The position numbers and the translations under genes were made by a program. 64,000 nucleotides of DNA from Stereocaulon alpinum (lineage: Eukaryota > Ascomycota > Lecanoromycetes > Lecanorales > Stereocaulaceae), in the NCBI GenBank assembly GCA_018257865.1, contig JAEUBA010000010.1, positions 1 to 64,000 on the forward strand. Direction: 5' to 3'. Each line of letters begins with the position of its first letter. Position 1 is the first letter of the stretch. The notes under the pieces are model-generated. The model saw only the letters and a program-made list of their open reading frames with translations. It was not told the origin of the DNA and searched no databases. This document shows positions 23,289 to 35,400 of the stretch, piece by piece.

Positions 23289-24305
23289 GTGACCATGCAA
23301 TGCTATCCCAAGAATCTAATCGACCCCGAAAGGAAAGTCTAAATTTTTGATTCTACGAATCGGTGGACATGGAGTGAAGCGATTCCAGGCGGGCCAATTG
23401 CCCGAAGTTCATGCAAGGTCACTATGCTGGTGTCATTTCAAGCCATAGCCCTCGAAGGTCTGGATGCTTGACGCTGTTCCAAGTTGTCTGTTCATATTTC
23501 ATGCTTCCAGCGTACTCAATACTTGAGCTTTTCGTGCTGCGCAGCTTCTATGTGGAGCTCTTGTTATTTCTGCTATACTTCCATCCCCACAAATGTTCCA
23601 GATAAGCTTGACCCTTATATTAGCAATGTTCTTTCTCCATGGTGAGAATGAAATTTGAAAAGGCCTTGCCTCATGAAATAAACAATGAGTTCGAAGGACC
23701 TTTGTCGGACATCGCTATTGGCGTTATTCTGTATTGAGGCTGACAGCAGCGGGTAAGCTCGGTAAGCAGGCTTAGGGGCGAGCTACTCCGTACTTTGCTT
23801 GAAACACACGCCTCGGGGGGCCCGGGGGCTACAGGGGCACGGTTGCCGATCACTAAGCTGACATGGCTGATCGCTTTATGCGCTCCAACTTTCTGTGGCA
23901 CTAAGGTACTACTGAATATTCTGCAACACATCGCTTCTAACCCCCTCGACCCCGTAGGATTTGACTCTTGGCACAATTCTCAGCTCCATCACTGCTCATC
24001 ATGGCTGCCTCCGTACTCTTCATGCCCATCAAAATTCACTGCGGCGGCACATATTCATTCGTCCCTGCCCGGTTGACTAATTACCGTGTACGCAGGGTCT
24101 CACATTTAGGTCCTCCACTACTCACCTTGCGACCCCATGCAGGATGCTTCACCTATGGTAACGTGCAATGTTTTGACCTCCGCTGAGACAAGGCTGACAA
24201 GCCGAACAGCTTACAATGGTAATCCATTATAGTACTCCCCTTCCAAGCCAACACACAACAGTGGCTTCCCTGCGCTGAGGACACGTACCTTGTCGAAGCC
24301 TCCCA
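23289..24305. other. Intergenic, no gene seen
   Basis: 3' flank of the rhodopsin-domain gene and promoter of the next gene. Short ORFs (23795-24076 and others) lack domains. A G-rich stretch at about 23813-23838 has three or more G-runs and could form a quadruplex, but nothing else supports function. Confidence 0.5.
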
Positions 24306-25891
24306 ATGGTAGAATCCTCGCAGTCCGGCCTCCTGCGGGGCATACCCGTCTCACGCTTCAAGTCCCGAGCTTCAATCAAATGGATTGTCCTTCTTACAGT
24401 GATCGTTTCAGGATTGTTATGGCTACACTTCGTACAACGCGCAACTCCATCCTCCGTGATGAAGAGCCTCCGTCCTGGTACCCAAATTAAACCAGAGGGT
24501 TTCAAGATCATCGGCCTGTTGTTTTATGGGCGCAGAAGCACCATCGAGATCCTCGAATGCTACCTACGGAAGAATCTGGTCTCGCACGGAGGCTATCTGG
24601 ATGAGATACATTTTGTCATCAATACGCACAACGAAGAGGATTTGGGCTGGCTTTCGGATATGGTCAAGCACGTCGAGGATTACAAATGGGTTGAAATCAG
24701 CGACGGTGTGATTCAAGACTTCAATCGGATCTACAACGAGACCATTGCGCATGACCACATGTACGTCAAGTTAGACGATGACTTGGTCAGTTACTAGGTT
24801 TCACCCAGCTAGAGGGTGCGCTGACGTGAAACATCACAGGTCTGGATAAGCCCCAATGCTATACCCACTCTTGTCCACACCTTGATGGACCACCCAGAAG
24901 CCTTTGCTATCATAGCAGCCCTCATTAACTCCGCAACACTAGGATGGGTGCAATACCGGCTAGGCGCCGTCCATCCATACCTTCCCGAACCTGGCCCCCC
25001 TTTCCGGCCCGGCGAAGATGCATACGGACCTAAAGCATGGAGAGCGTCCGCCCTGCCGAGCTACATGGAAGTGGGAGGCAAGATCGAAGATTTCCCAAAC
25101 ACGAAAAAGGCCGGCGCTGCAGACCATGCACCTGTAGGCTCGGTAGGCGCCGCGCCATATGCCAATCACCGATGGCTGCCGCTCGGAGATGAATCACTCC
25201 TCCCCACAACCCCGATTGCACATACGGAATATCTGCCTGACGGCCAGGGTTGGCAAAGATGGGCCATTGGTGCCCAGCAGCACTATTCTCTACTCGAAAA
25301 CCTCGAGAAAGATCAACTGCATAAGTACTATATCGGTGAGGATGGCATCTGGAACATGCGATACGACAGGACCAACGTCAACCTGCTCGCCATCTGGGGC
25401 AATGACATCTTGGACAACCTTCCGTTCGAAGGAGCAGACGACGAGCAACTCATCTCGGTAGTACTGCCCCGCAAACATCAGCGTCGTGAGTAACGCCACT
25501 TTGCGCAATCCTTGAGTCGAGTGCTTACCCCTCTTCCAGAGAACTTGGTCCAGACACACGCCCTTACTGCCCATTTTAGCTTCGCTGTCCAGCCGGAGAT
25601 GTACGACACTGATCTCCTAAGCCGCTACCGCGCGTACGCCAACGAAATGGTATGCTCTTCGGACAATCAGATCCCGATACGCTAGACGGCACTCACAATC
25701 TAAGGAATGATGCGAATGTGGGAAGGGCAAGCATCCATGTACTGATGTAGCAGATACTGCGGCCGTCCGACACGGCGGAGAAGGGCAATTCGAAAGAGGA
25801 TCCAAGGAAGATTGCTAGGAAGTTGCAGGGGAAGAGAGCTATAGCGGCTGTGGGGTGGAGAGATGATAGTGCAACGGGCACCCGGTCCTAA
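24306..25891 (+). CDS. Type II membrane glycosyltransferase-like protein
   Basis: Four exons: 24306-24785, 24840-25485, 25540-25649, 25751-25891; introns of 54, 54 and 101 nt; all phases agree; 458 residues. A short cytosolic N-terminus is followed by one membrane helix (about residues 24-44, WIVLLTVIVSGLLWLHF). The luminal domain starts with FKIIGLLFYGRRSTIEIL. A DDD triplet in YVKLDDDL (residues 157-159) sits exactly at the first splice junction and reads on into VWISPNAIP. This looks like the DxD metal/nucleotide-sugar motif of Golgi glycosyltransferases. Further blocks LGWVQYRLGAVHPYLPE and, near the end, LVQTHALTAHFSFAVQ recur in an ascomycete family usually left as hypothetical. The last exon is less certain: reading through the third intron would instead stop at 25684 after 11 more codons. 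A glycosyltransferase role is inferred from topology and the acidic motif. Confidence 0.8.
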
Positions 25892-26796
25892 GAAGACATT
25901 GGACACATGATGGATCACTGGACCAGTGCCACTCCAAGTCTCCGCAGCTGTATGGGAACAGAGTTTATAGTTAGTGTCTATGAATTGTTGTAGCTAGGTC
26001 AAAGAAGACTCCTTATTAACCAGCCAGACAGATGGATTCCACCTCAACGAATCCTATGTTTTCCTAAGCATGGGTCTTACCAGCGAAGACGTGACATACC
26101 TTCACCCAGCGTCTACTCCATCCACTGACGTTTTCTTCCTCATGTAACATCCCAGTTCTACCATCATGCTTAACAACTATGCCCACACATCTGGGGAACT
26201 CTTACCTGTCCCCAACATCACATAATGCTTAAAAAACACCCCTCCGCCGCGCACCTAGTCTAAGTCCACGGATTTCACACGCAGCATAAACGAGAGACTC
26301 GTCGCCTTGCTCAGACACTGAACGAGTCACGAGAAGCTGATGCCCTCCATGGGACGTTTGAGGGTTAATAGACGTTACTGGATATCTTAAGACGTGGTAT
26401 ATACATCTTGAGAAATGAGTCACACATCTCATATGGCCTCTCTGTCAAAGCTTGCTTTGGCGAATATACTAATGCCAAAGTGATATGGGTGCTTTTGGTT
26501 CGACGACTGGGACGTTGGTGATGTCTGTGTTCGTTTGAGTCAGCTAGTGAGGCATTCTGTTGAAGTGACCTACTAGGTATCTTCGTCGAAAGGGTCCTAG
26601 GATCTCGGGTTGTGCTACAATCAGATCGTTTCATTTGAGATATTGCTATAGTGCAGTGGAGTAGGCGCTCAATGTGAGCTTTGATTGCACAAGCTATGCT
26701 CACACGCTTTCCGAGATGATTGACACTTTTCCAAAATCGAGCTTCCATAGCAAAATCCATGTGCTCAAGTGCTTTTCTAAAGAGACGGTCTTGTAC
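25892..26796. other. Convergent 3' flanks, no gene seen
   Basis: Lies between the 3' ends of the glycosyltransferase-like gene (plus) and the Zn2Cys6 gene (minus). The minus-strand ORF 26365-26760 has no domain and is probably 3' UTR of the regulator gene. Confidence 0.5.
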
Positions 26797-28991
26797 TCAA
26801 ATCTGAGCTTCGCCATAAGAAAAGTCAGTGTTGTTCCAGAACCAGCTCCAATCTCCATCCAACTCCGAGCTGAAATCGGCAGAGAAATTGCTGTCTATCC
26901 CCAGCACGGTGGTCTGCTGTAGAGGAAAGGCGTTGAAGTTGAAATCGGAAGGCAGTGCCAGGTCATTGCCAGAATACCATTGATCTGGTGTCGGGGTAGC
27001 GAGCGACTGTCCCTCTGGAGTTGGCTGTTGTAGGACCGCCGGGATTTGGGTTTGTGGCTGGTTTACGTAGCTCTTCCCTGGTCCGAAGACGACAGTACCG
27101 AAGTACGGAATTGCCACTTTCCAGGTCCATTGGCCTCCAGGAAAGCCTTGGTCCTTTGCTTTGCCCAACATTTCGAGAGCACGAGCGGCCTGGGTTGCCA
27201 CCTTTCCTCCAGCGTGGAGAGACGCACGTTGTAGGATTGACGTGACACTAGAGACTAATACCCGATCGTCGTCCGCGTCTTTCAGCTCACTGGCACAACT
27301 CGATTGCGACAAGCCGAGGTGGTTCAGAACCAGGATCATTGCCGCAGTGAAAACCTGGAAGTCTAGAATCTTACAGACAAGCGAGCCAAAATCCTGAAGC
27401 GGGCGGAACAACTGATAAAGACAAATCATCTCCCTTGCAGACTCGAGGGTGGCAATCTTATTGAAGCTGTAGCGTGGGTCTGTTGCCGCCTTTAGCATGA
27501 AAGGGAGGTGTAGTAGAGTCCTCATCTGATGATGCGCGAATTGGGGAACGATCCGAGTGTACATCTGAGCTGGAATGTCTTCCTCAGCAATCTCACGCAC
27601 CCACCAGCTGCTTGGCATGGAGGCGGCAAGATCCGACAACTCGCCTTCGAGCTTGACTGTCAGTATCAATGCATCATTAGATGAAGATGTTAGGTTGCGA
27701 TCAATGATGTGCCCTGCGACACGCGTCAACTGTAATATGTATTGGTTGTCAGCATCGGTACTCTGTGTGAAGCTTCCGTTGCTACCAACGGCATCGTTGA
27801 TGAGAGACTCTGAAATCCCATATGGCAAGCCCAAAATCAAGCTCAAATATCGATCACCGGAACAGAGTGCCATCCAAATACTTTGCTTGCGCCGGGCAAT
27901 CCCGCTGGACTGTTCGGAGCGTACTGTAGAGAGATGGAGGCCTAGTAGCTGGGCGAAGGCTATGGCCCGTCTGTACGTGACCCATCCTCGTCGGACTCTT
28001 CCGTCGTTTGTGTCATATTTTGCTTGTATAAACATGCATTCAATGCCATCCAAAGTGCCAGCTAATTCATCATTCGAAAGAACCAGCTCATCAACAGCAC
28101 TCATGTATCGTGTTATGAGCTCCTCTGCCGCAGATATGTCGTAAACAGTATGAGCACTGACAGGTGTTTCTTTGAGACTGATGGATAGGCATAGAAGCGC
28201 TTTTCCCAACTCTAGAAGGTTGCCGCTTGATTTTACTCCTTCGATGAAGTCCTTGAAGGTGACATGGGAGCCCGCGCCAAAGATTTCAGGAAATATATGT
28301 TGCCATTGAGCCCACCAAGGATTGGCCGCATTCAAAATGGCCTCTAGCCTTTGCGGGGTTGGAAACAGGGCCAGCAGGGCCTGACGACTTTTCTCCGTCT
28401 TTGTAGCAATGGCCGGGTCTGCTTCGGATGCTGAGTCTGTACTATTTGGTGGCATAACAATGGAATTACCGTCATCTTGACGGCGACTTAGAATGGCGTT
28501 ATTGAAAAGGCTGAAAATAGGTGCATGTTCTAGGCCACCATCTGGTGAAGGCAAACCTGATGTTGACGGCGTAGGAAGTAGAATGTCGGAGCGCGAGTGC
28601 TTAAGTACTTTGTTTACGTTCTGTTCAGGCTGTAGTGTGCTTTCTGCGTCTCCTAGTGTTCTGATAATTGACTGTAACCTGTTCTCCAGTTCATTCACTC
28701 TCTGTTGAAGGCTCTGTCTGCTGTCCTGTGGCGGGCTCATAGAGACCCTTGATGGCTCTTGCTCGCGGCATATGGTCCCTCGAGCGTAACATTCTGCACA
28801 GATATTAGGGTCCGCTGCATGTGCAATGCAGCTCTTCTTCCGGCGCCTACCTGGGGTAACGGTAAGCTCAAGAGGAAGAAGTAAACGGACAACTTTGAAA
28901 GTATCGGGTCACGCAAGGGAATCTTAATCTTACATTCGCTACAGCTATGCGTCCCCTTCCTCATTCTCTTGCGCGATGGTCCGTCTGACAT
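26797..28991 (-). CDS. Zn2Cys6 (GAL4-type) transcription factor
   Basis: Two exons on the minus strand, 28991-28934 and 28850-26797, with an 83-nt intron that splits the fourth codon of the zinc cluster region in phase 1; 703 residues. The spliced N-terminus gives C-X2-C-X6-C-X9-C-X2-C-X6-C at residues 17-47 with the basic loop RRRKKS after the second cysteine: a perfect Zn2Cys6 DNA-binding cluster. A short heptad segment (LQQRVNELENRLQSI, about residues 67-85) follows and suggests dimerisation. The middle part (about 150-550) has the all-helical fungal transcription-factor regulatory domain, with segments such as GWVTYRRAIAFAQLLGLH. The last 100 residues are Gln/Pro-rich then acidic-aromatic, fitting an activation domain. 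It is divergently arranged with an MFS exporter and shares a 746-bp promoter, a common pathway-specific regulator/transporter arrangement. Targets are inferred only. Confidence 0.93.
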
Positions 28992-29737
28992 GACACTAGA
29001 CGTGTTTGAGGTGAATGCTTGTCACACCGGATACCGTATATTGAGAAGATTCGGCGGACGAACTGACAATTCTTAGGAGTCAACTGATCTCTTTTGATGT
29101 GTGATAATATGATCGGACGAAGGATATGGCATTTACATGTCCAAAAGATTATAGGGCAACATCTGCTGCCTGGAAAGCGCCAAGCGCCAAGCGCTTAGTA
29201 AGTGCTATAATAGTTCTAGTGCTGATCAATTGTCGGACGAATTTCGTGCGACATCCCTTACCTATTACTGCCATCTGCAAGGATGAGTCAATCGGCTCGT
29301 CTTGTGAACATTACAAACAATGAAAATGAATTCTCGTTAAAGCCGTAGCGCTCCCTATTTGACTGTTAGCTTCAAAATGTGGAGCTTGGTCAGCACTTCC
29401 ACCGCTGTTGAGTCGAGTCAAATTTCGTGCGAAGTGCCAAGCTGATCGGACAATGGACGAGAAAGGTTTGAATCATACTCAGGGTGACTGTACTTGTCAT
29501 CATCTTGATGCCTATCTCTAATGTTCCTTAAATTTTAATTCTTTGCGAACAGAGCAAACTACTATGTATATAGTCGTGGAACTCTTACAAAAGTGGGCCA
29601 TGCTATCAACAGGGTCCTAGTCGTTACTTCTCTTCCTACCTACATCCAAAGCATATCATTGTGAAGAGCCACTTACCACTGACTCGCATTTGTATCACTT
29701 CTCAAGCGCCTCCGGCATCCGTGTCAACTCCATTGCG
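28992..29737. promoter_or_regulatory. Shared promoter with repeated CGGACGAA sites
   Basis: Bidirectional control region between the Zn2Cys6 gene and the MFS gene. CGGACGAA occurs three times on the plus strand (29055-29062, 29114-29121, 29234-29241). The related TTCGTGCG (reverse complement CGCACGAA) occurs at 29243-29250 and 29424-29431, and CGGACAAT at 29447-29454. Copies 29234-29241 and 29243-29250 form an inverted pair one base apart. CGG half-sites in inverted or direct pairs are the usual targets of Zn2Cys6 regulators, so these may be binding sites of the adjacent regulator (autoregulation plus exporter control). A TATATAG at about 29566 lies 170 bp before the MFS start. Confidence 0.5.
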
Positions 29738-31715
29738 ATGAAGGGACCAATGAGCCTCGGAGAATCAGGAAGTGGTATATCTTTGCCCAGCAAGGAGATG
29801 GAGATTGCAACACCAATCCAAGGTGGTGATGATCATGGATCAATAGCTGGGAGCAAACCGGAAAATGACCCTACTGAAAATGACGATGGGATGGAAGAAC
29901 TCTCTCGAATCGCTACCGCAGATTACCCTCATGGCTTCAAACTCACACTCATCGTCATAGCTCTTGTTCTCTCAATCTTCCTGTTTGCCCTCGATATGAC
30001 CATTGTCGCAACTGCTATCCCTCGGATCACTGATGAATTCCACAGCCTCAATGACGTCGGCTGGTACGGGTCCGCCTTCTTTCTCACCGTTGCGTCTTTC
30101 CAATCGACGTGGGGAAAGGCGTACAAGTATTTCCAATTGAAGCCGACTTTCATGGTTTCAATTGCCATATTCGAGATTGGTAGTCTCATCTGCGGGGTTG
30201 CGCCGAACAGTAAGACGTTGATCATCGGACGGGCCATAGCTGGTACAGTCAGCCCTTGAAAGGAGACATGACATCAAGCTGACACGTCACAGGCATGGGT
30301 GCCGCTGGTATTGGGTCAGGTGCATATACGATTATCGCATTCGCCGTACCTCCAGTGCAACGACCGGCCTTTACAGGCATTCTCGGCGCAACCTACGGTC
30401 TCGCTAGTGTCATTGGTCCGCTCCTGGGAGGTGTCTTCACAACCCATGCCACTTGGCGATGGTGGTATGTATCACAATTCTAAGTAACACATAGTTTGCT
30501 TATACTGATATCTTGCTAGCTTTTACATCAACCTGCCCATCGGTGGAGCCTCAGCAGCGGTGATTATGTTCTTCTTCCAAGCTCCAGCTGGAGCAAAACC
30601 GATGAAGGCAGACTGGAAAGAGAAATTCCTTCAGATGGATCCGCTCGGCACAGTGACGATCTTAGCGGCAGTCGTATGCTACATCCTCGCGCTGCAATGG
30701 GGAGGCACAACCAAGCCCTGGAACTCATCGCCAGTGATTGGAACGCTTGTCGGCTTCGTCCTGTTACTTGTAGTCTTTGGGCTTGTAGAGTGGAAGATGG
30801 GCGATCGAGCGGTCTTGCAAGGAAGGTTTCTCAAACAGCGAGCTATTCTGGTCAACTTGATCTACATCTTCTTGTAAGTCTCCAGCCTAGCTTCGTTGAC
30901 GAGTAAGACCTAACCAAGTGGGCAGCTTCGCTGGATCGTTCTTCGCCTTGCTGTATTACCTACCCATTTATTTCCAGTCCGTAGATGGTGTCTCAGCGTC
31001 CGAAAGCGGTATTCGGAATATACCTTTGATACTCGCCCTTTGTACGTTCTGCGCAATCTCCACACCCTGTTCATCAACGGCTAACGTATCTAGCTATCTT
31101 TACCATACTATCAGGTGGACTCATCACCGCTTATGGCATCTATGTCCCCTTTCTGTTGGCAGGATCTGCTCTGGCTACCATAGGAGCAGGCCTTATGTAC
31201 ACACTCGATATCGGCTCCCCGTCCTCACACTGGATTGGCTATCAGGTGTTAGCAGGGATCGGCATTGGCCTATCGATCCAAGTACCCATCATTGCCAATC
31301 AAGCCTTCGTCAGCATGTCCGAGCTATCTTCCATCACCGCCATCACGCTATGTAAGTATTTCCCGCAATATGATACTGACATCAAACATATTACTAATAC
31401 GCCACTCCAGTCTTCCAAACCATCGGCGGTGCATTCTTCGTCTCTGCCGGCCAAACCGCATTCACCAATCGCCTTCTCGCACGAGTCCCTATTACTGCTC
31501 CAGGCGTCAGTCCCTCCTTAGTCGTGGCCACAGGCGCAACCCAGTTGCGGAGCGTATTCTCCGAAGCTGATCTCCCTGGCGTTCTGATCGCATACATGGA
31601 TGGTTTGAAGATCTCGTTCGCACTGGCCATTGCACTCGCAGGGATAATGTTGCCAGTTGCTCTGTTCGCGAAATGGCGGAACGTCAAGCCGGCGGTACCT
31701 GTCGGGGCTGTCTGA
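29738..31715 (+). CDS. MFS multidrug/toxin exporter, DHA (14-helix) type
   Basis: Six exons: 29738-30242, 30293-30464, 30520-30873, 30926-31041, 31094-31351, 31411-31715; introns of 50-59 nt; phases consistent; 569 residues. After a hydrophilic N-terminus (about 65 residues, acidic) come about 14 membrane helices. Helix 1 holds LDMTIVATAIPRITDEF, the DHA-family motif with the membrane-embedded acidic residue. The segment LASVIGPLLGGVFTTHATWRW, continued across a splice junction as CFYINLPIG, is the antiporter motif C region of drug:H+ antiporters. Further marks are LLYYLPIYFQSVDGVSASESG and QTIGGAFFVSAGQT. Fungal relatives export mycotoxins, fungicides or other secondary metabolites across the plasma membrane. 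ATG 29738 is the first methionine codon of the frame. The divergent Zn2Cys6 gene is the obvious candidate regulator. The substrate cannot be predicted; no biosynthetic gene is adjacent. Confidence 0.93.
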
Positions 31716-32282
31716 ACCATATTTAGATGCGTTCATGTGGTATCTCAACTATTAATATTCTCAGCGCATTGCTCAACGCGTGGGGGCTCTGGTCAGGAAC
31801 CCATAAAAAGACAGAAAAGACGTCATATTCGTAAACTCGCAACTCACCGTATCCTGTACTTTACTTGAGAAAGCAACCTACATGCACAATGTTCAGCGAT
31901 GTGGGGTTTCAGAACACAGCGTTGCCCTTCCACTCAATAGTTCGAAGCCAAAGAATTATCTCAAATAAGTCCGAATGCAATGCCAATGAGCAGAAGCTAC
32001 ACCCAAAGCCAGTTCACCCAAAAAATTGCACGGTCAAGAGTCACGGCTCGTACGAGATTCTGTGTCCAACTAGAAGCCTCGAAATGTGGTTGGATAATAG
32101 GTCATGCCGAGGAAGGATGGGTACCGGAACAGATTCAACGGGAACAGAGAAATATGACGTAACCCAACGCTGTCTGATCGAGAAGAGGAAAAAAGTTCAT
32201 GTTTCCCGGGCCGGGACCCACTTTATCTAAGCGAAATGGGGCCGGGAACCTTGTGGGGTACCACAAATTGTTTTCAAAGAGG
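31716..32282. other. Intergenic, no gene seen
   Basis: 3' flank of the exporter up to the edge of the third retroelement. The ORF at 31865-32230 has no domain. The last bases (32278-32282, AGAGG) include the left target-site copy of the retroelement. Confidence 0.5.
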
Positions 32283-32457
32283 TGTTGGGAGGGAATTAGC
32301 AGTGGTAGTAGGAATTAGCAGTAGCGATCCATAGTAGCGCCTTAGCCGACTTAGCCACCATTTTTAGCAGGCAGCTCCTACCTACTTAGATACATTAATA
32401 CTAGCTACCTAGCTGCAATATTATCTCTAATTACTATATACTAGTGACTATCTTTCA
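32283..32457 (+). repeat. 5' LTR of element 3
   Basis: Starts TGTTGGGAGGG and ends TATCTTTCA. Matches 40603-40777 without length change. Differences cluster in its 3' (inner) half and are all T or A where the partner has C or G. Confidence 0.93.
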
Positions 32458-35400
32458 GTTAGGGGCTCAGCTGGGATCGTCTTATATTAATTTTAATAAC
32501 CTAAGGGGTTATATTTAAGTAAGGGAAATCGTTAGAAGGACTTAACGGAGTACTAAGGAAAGCTTAAAGGATAAAGCAGTATTATCTTACTAAAGTAAGT
32601 TAAATAGTAAGTACTCTGCCTATTATTATTAGTCTATATATACCTTCTACTCTATTTAATACCTGTCTACCAGTACTACTAGCCTTCTAATAGAGTATAT
32701 AAGCTAGCAGGGCACGTTCGAAGTTACTAGAGAAGGAATCCCACCCTTTTAGAATAAGAGCCTAAAGTAACGGATTCTATATAAGCTCTGTCGAAGCCTC
32801 CTTATTAAGCCCCTCCCCTACTAAAGAACTTATCGACCGACCTCTATAAGTAACTGAAGAACTTATCAACTAACCTCTACCTATTCTTATAATAGTAACT
32901 GAGAAAAGGGCTATATTAATACCTAGTATATCTCCACCAGCTTTACGTATTAAGTTACCTACCCCTAGTAAACTAAGGAATATAGCACCGACGAAGATTA
33001 GGGTATTTTATAGATTAAGAGATAGAAAAGAGGACCCCTTAGAATATATTAAAGATATAGAGTAGATATATAAGAGGGATATTAGTAGTAAGGATCTTAA
33101 TAACCTAGCTGCTAGTAAGGAAAAGGTATTTCGCCTTCTATTTTAATAGAATCTCGAAGCGGATACCTATAACTAGTACTTAGATCTTAATAAGGATACT
33201 AAGTAAAGTTAGGATAAGCTAAAGCAAGCCTTCCTAAATAGCTTCTAAGTAACTAAAAAGGACGCCTAAGTAAAGAAGTTTAAACTAAGGATAAAGATAG
33301 TATAATTAAAGTAAGATAATAGCGAGACTATAGTAGATTTCCTAAAAAGGGTAGCTAAACTATTACGAAAGATATCTAATAATAAGATTAACGTAGGAAT
33401 AGCTACTATCCGAGGAATAAATAATTAGATTAAATATAAGTAGGTTAACTTTAAATATAATAAGGGTCTAGACTATTTATTTAGTATAGTAGAGAGACTT
33501 ATTAAGGCTGTATATAGTAAGGTAGGTAAGCCGAATCTATTTAATTTATCTAGTAGAGATATAATAGGAGTCGTCTTACCCTACGGATATTTAGTATAAA
33601 CTAATAATAACTTACTACGGTAAGTGCTTATTAATACTAATTAGGCGTTCCTAGTACTACTATAAGGGTTACGAGTAATAAATCTAGCTATTAGTAATAA
33701 TACTAGTTCTAACCTATCCCAGTAAGGTTTATATCAGCTATAGTCTAAGAAGGATATATCGAATATCTAGTACTTTATATATAAGAAATACGGATACTAC
33801 GCGTTATTCTATAACTAGCTATTATTATAGACTCTATAACTATTAATTACTACTAACTCAGCTATACCCTACTTAAGTAATATCGACGGTTAACCCTACC
33901 AGCACGAAGGCTAGTACCCTAGTAGCCAAAATTTTAATAATAGTAAGGGAAGCTCTAACGCTTAGAACTATTACCTAGCACTAGTAGCTTATTTGCTACT
34001 ATTAGATAGCAACTTCGCAACTTAAGTAATAGCAGTATAAAGGATAACTAGAGTAGTAGTAAAGTAGGGAAAGCTACTATAATAAGTAGTAGGTATTAAG
34101 AAGTAAAATAAGCAGAAAGCTATCCCGAAGATATCAAAAGCGGGATTAGAATATATAGTAGATTTAGAAGAAAAGGAGAATTAACTATAGGATAATACTA
34201 ATAAGATAAATCTCTTAGAAGAAGAGCTAGGATTTAAGGAAGTAGACTCCCTATCTACCTTCTAAGAGACCTAACTAGAACGCGAACCTAATCTAAATCA
34301 TAAGTAGCTAATAAACCAGCCTTATATAACATACCTACTATCTACTAGAGTTAGTAAGACTAGAAAGGTTTAGGAGCTAGTCCTAGTAAAGGCGCTAAAG
34401 ATACTAAACCCTATTAGGGGTTTACTTAAAGGAGTAAGATTTTCTATTAAAGATATTCTAAAGCTACCCCTTACTATAGAGGTTAGGTAGTTCCTTAATA
34501 AGTTAGATATCGCTAGGTAAGAGCTTACCCTAAGTATATAATAAAGTATACCTAAATATCGGATTAAGAGGATACCTAAAGTAAAGAATTAAGCCGACTT
34601 AAGTAGATTAAATATAGTAATTACTACTGCAGTCTAAAGGGAACCCCCTACTATTATAGTATATATATTCGATAACGACGGACAATCCCAGCTATTTATA
34701 ATTATAGTATAGATTAGAATAGTTAAGCTCCTACGAATACTAATTAATAGTAGCTTACTAGTAGAGCTAGTTAGTTATACTAAACTATAATTAATAACCC
34801 CCCCACCGCGAGTCTATATAGACGGATACCTTTAGGTTAGTTTAGTAACAGACGCTATCTATACTCTCACTAATTACGTCTACCTACCAGTAAATATCTA
34901 AGGGATCTAAGCGATAGTAAAAGCGTAGGTTATTAATAATTAGGTATATAATCTCCTGTTAGGAGTACCTTAGATTCAGCGAGTAGGATTAAACCCCGAC
35001 TATAGTATAGGGAAGGTTATAATATAGGGGAATAATTTAATGCCTAGGCAGGTACTAGCTGAGATTATCCTAATATATATAAACCTCCCAACGGTCGAAC
35101 TTAATAAGGATGAGAATAGAGGGGACGCTATAGATAAGGCGTGCTAAATCCTACTTAACGAGCAGGAAAACTACTAATCCTAATAGACCTACTAGGGTAA
35201 TATTAGGGATTATAGAGCCTTAGATCTTACCTAAATAGTATAGTATCCCTAGCTCTTACCTTACTTAAATAACCTAGTAAAGTAGACGATTTTGAAAGTT
35301 TTACCTAGATATTAGCAGCTTTACCTATTAGACCCCTACCAAATTAATATTATATAGATAATTAGAACTATATAGCAGCTCTAGTTACTAAGTACTCCTT

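Noticed and set aside
26797..31715. A secondary-metabolite gene cluster around the Zn2Cys6/MFS pair.
   Set aside because: No polyketide synthase, peptide synthetase, terpene cyclase or tailoring enzyme lies next to them; the pair alone does not make a cluster.
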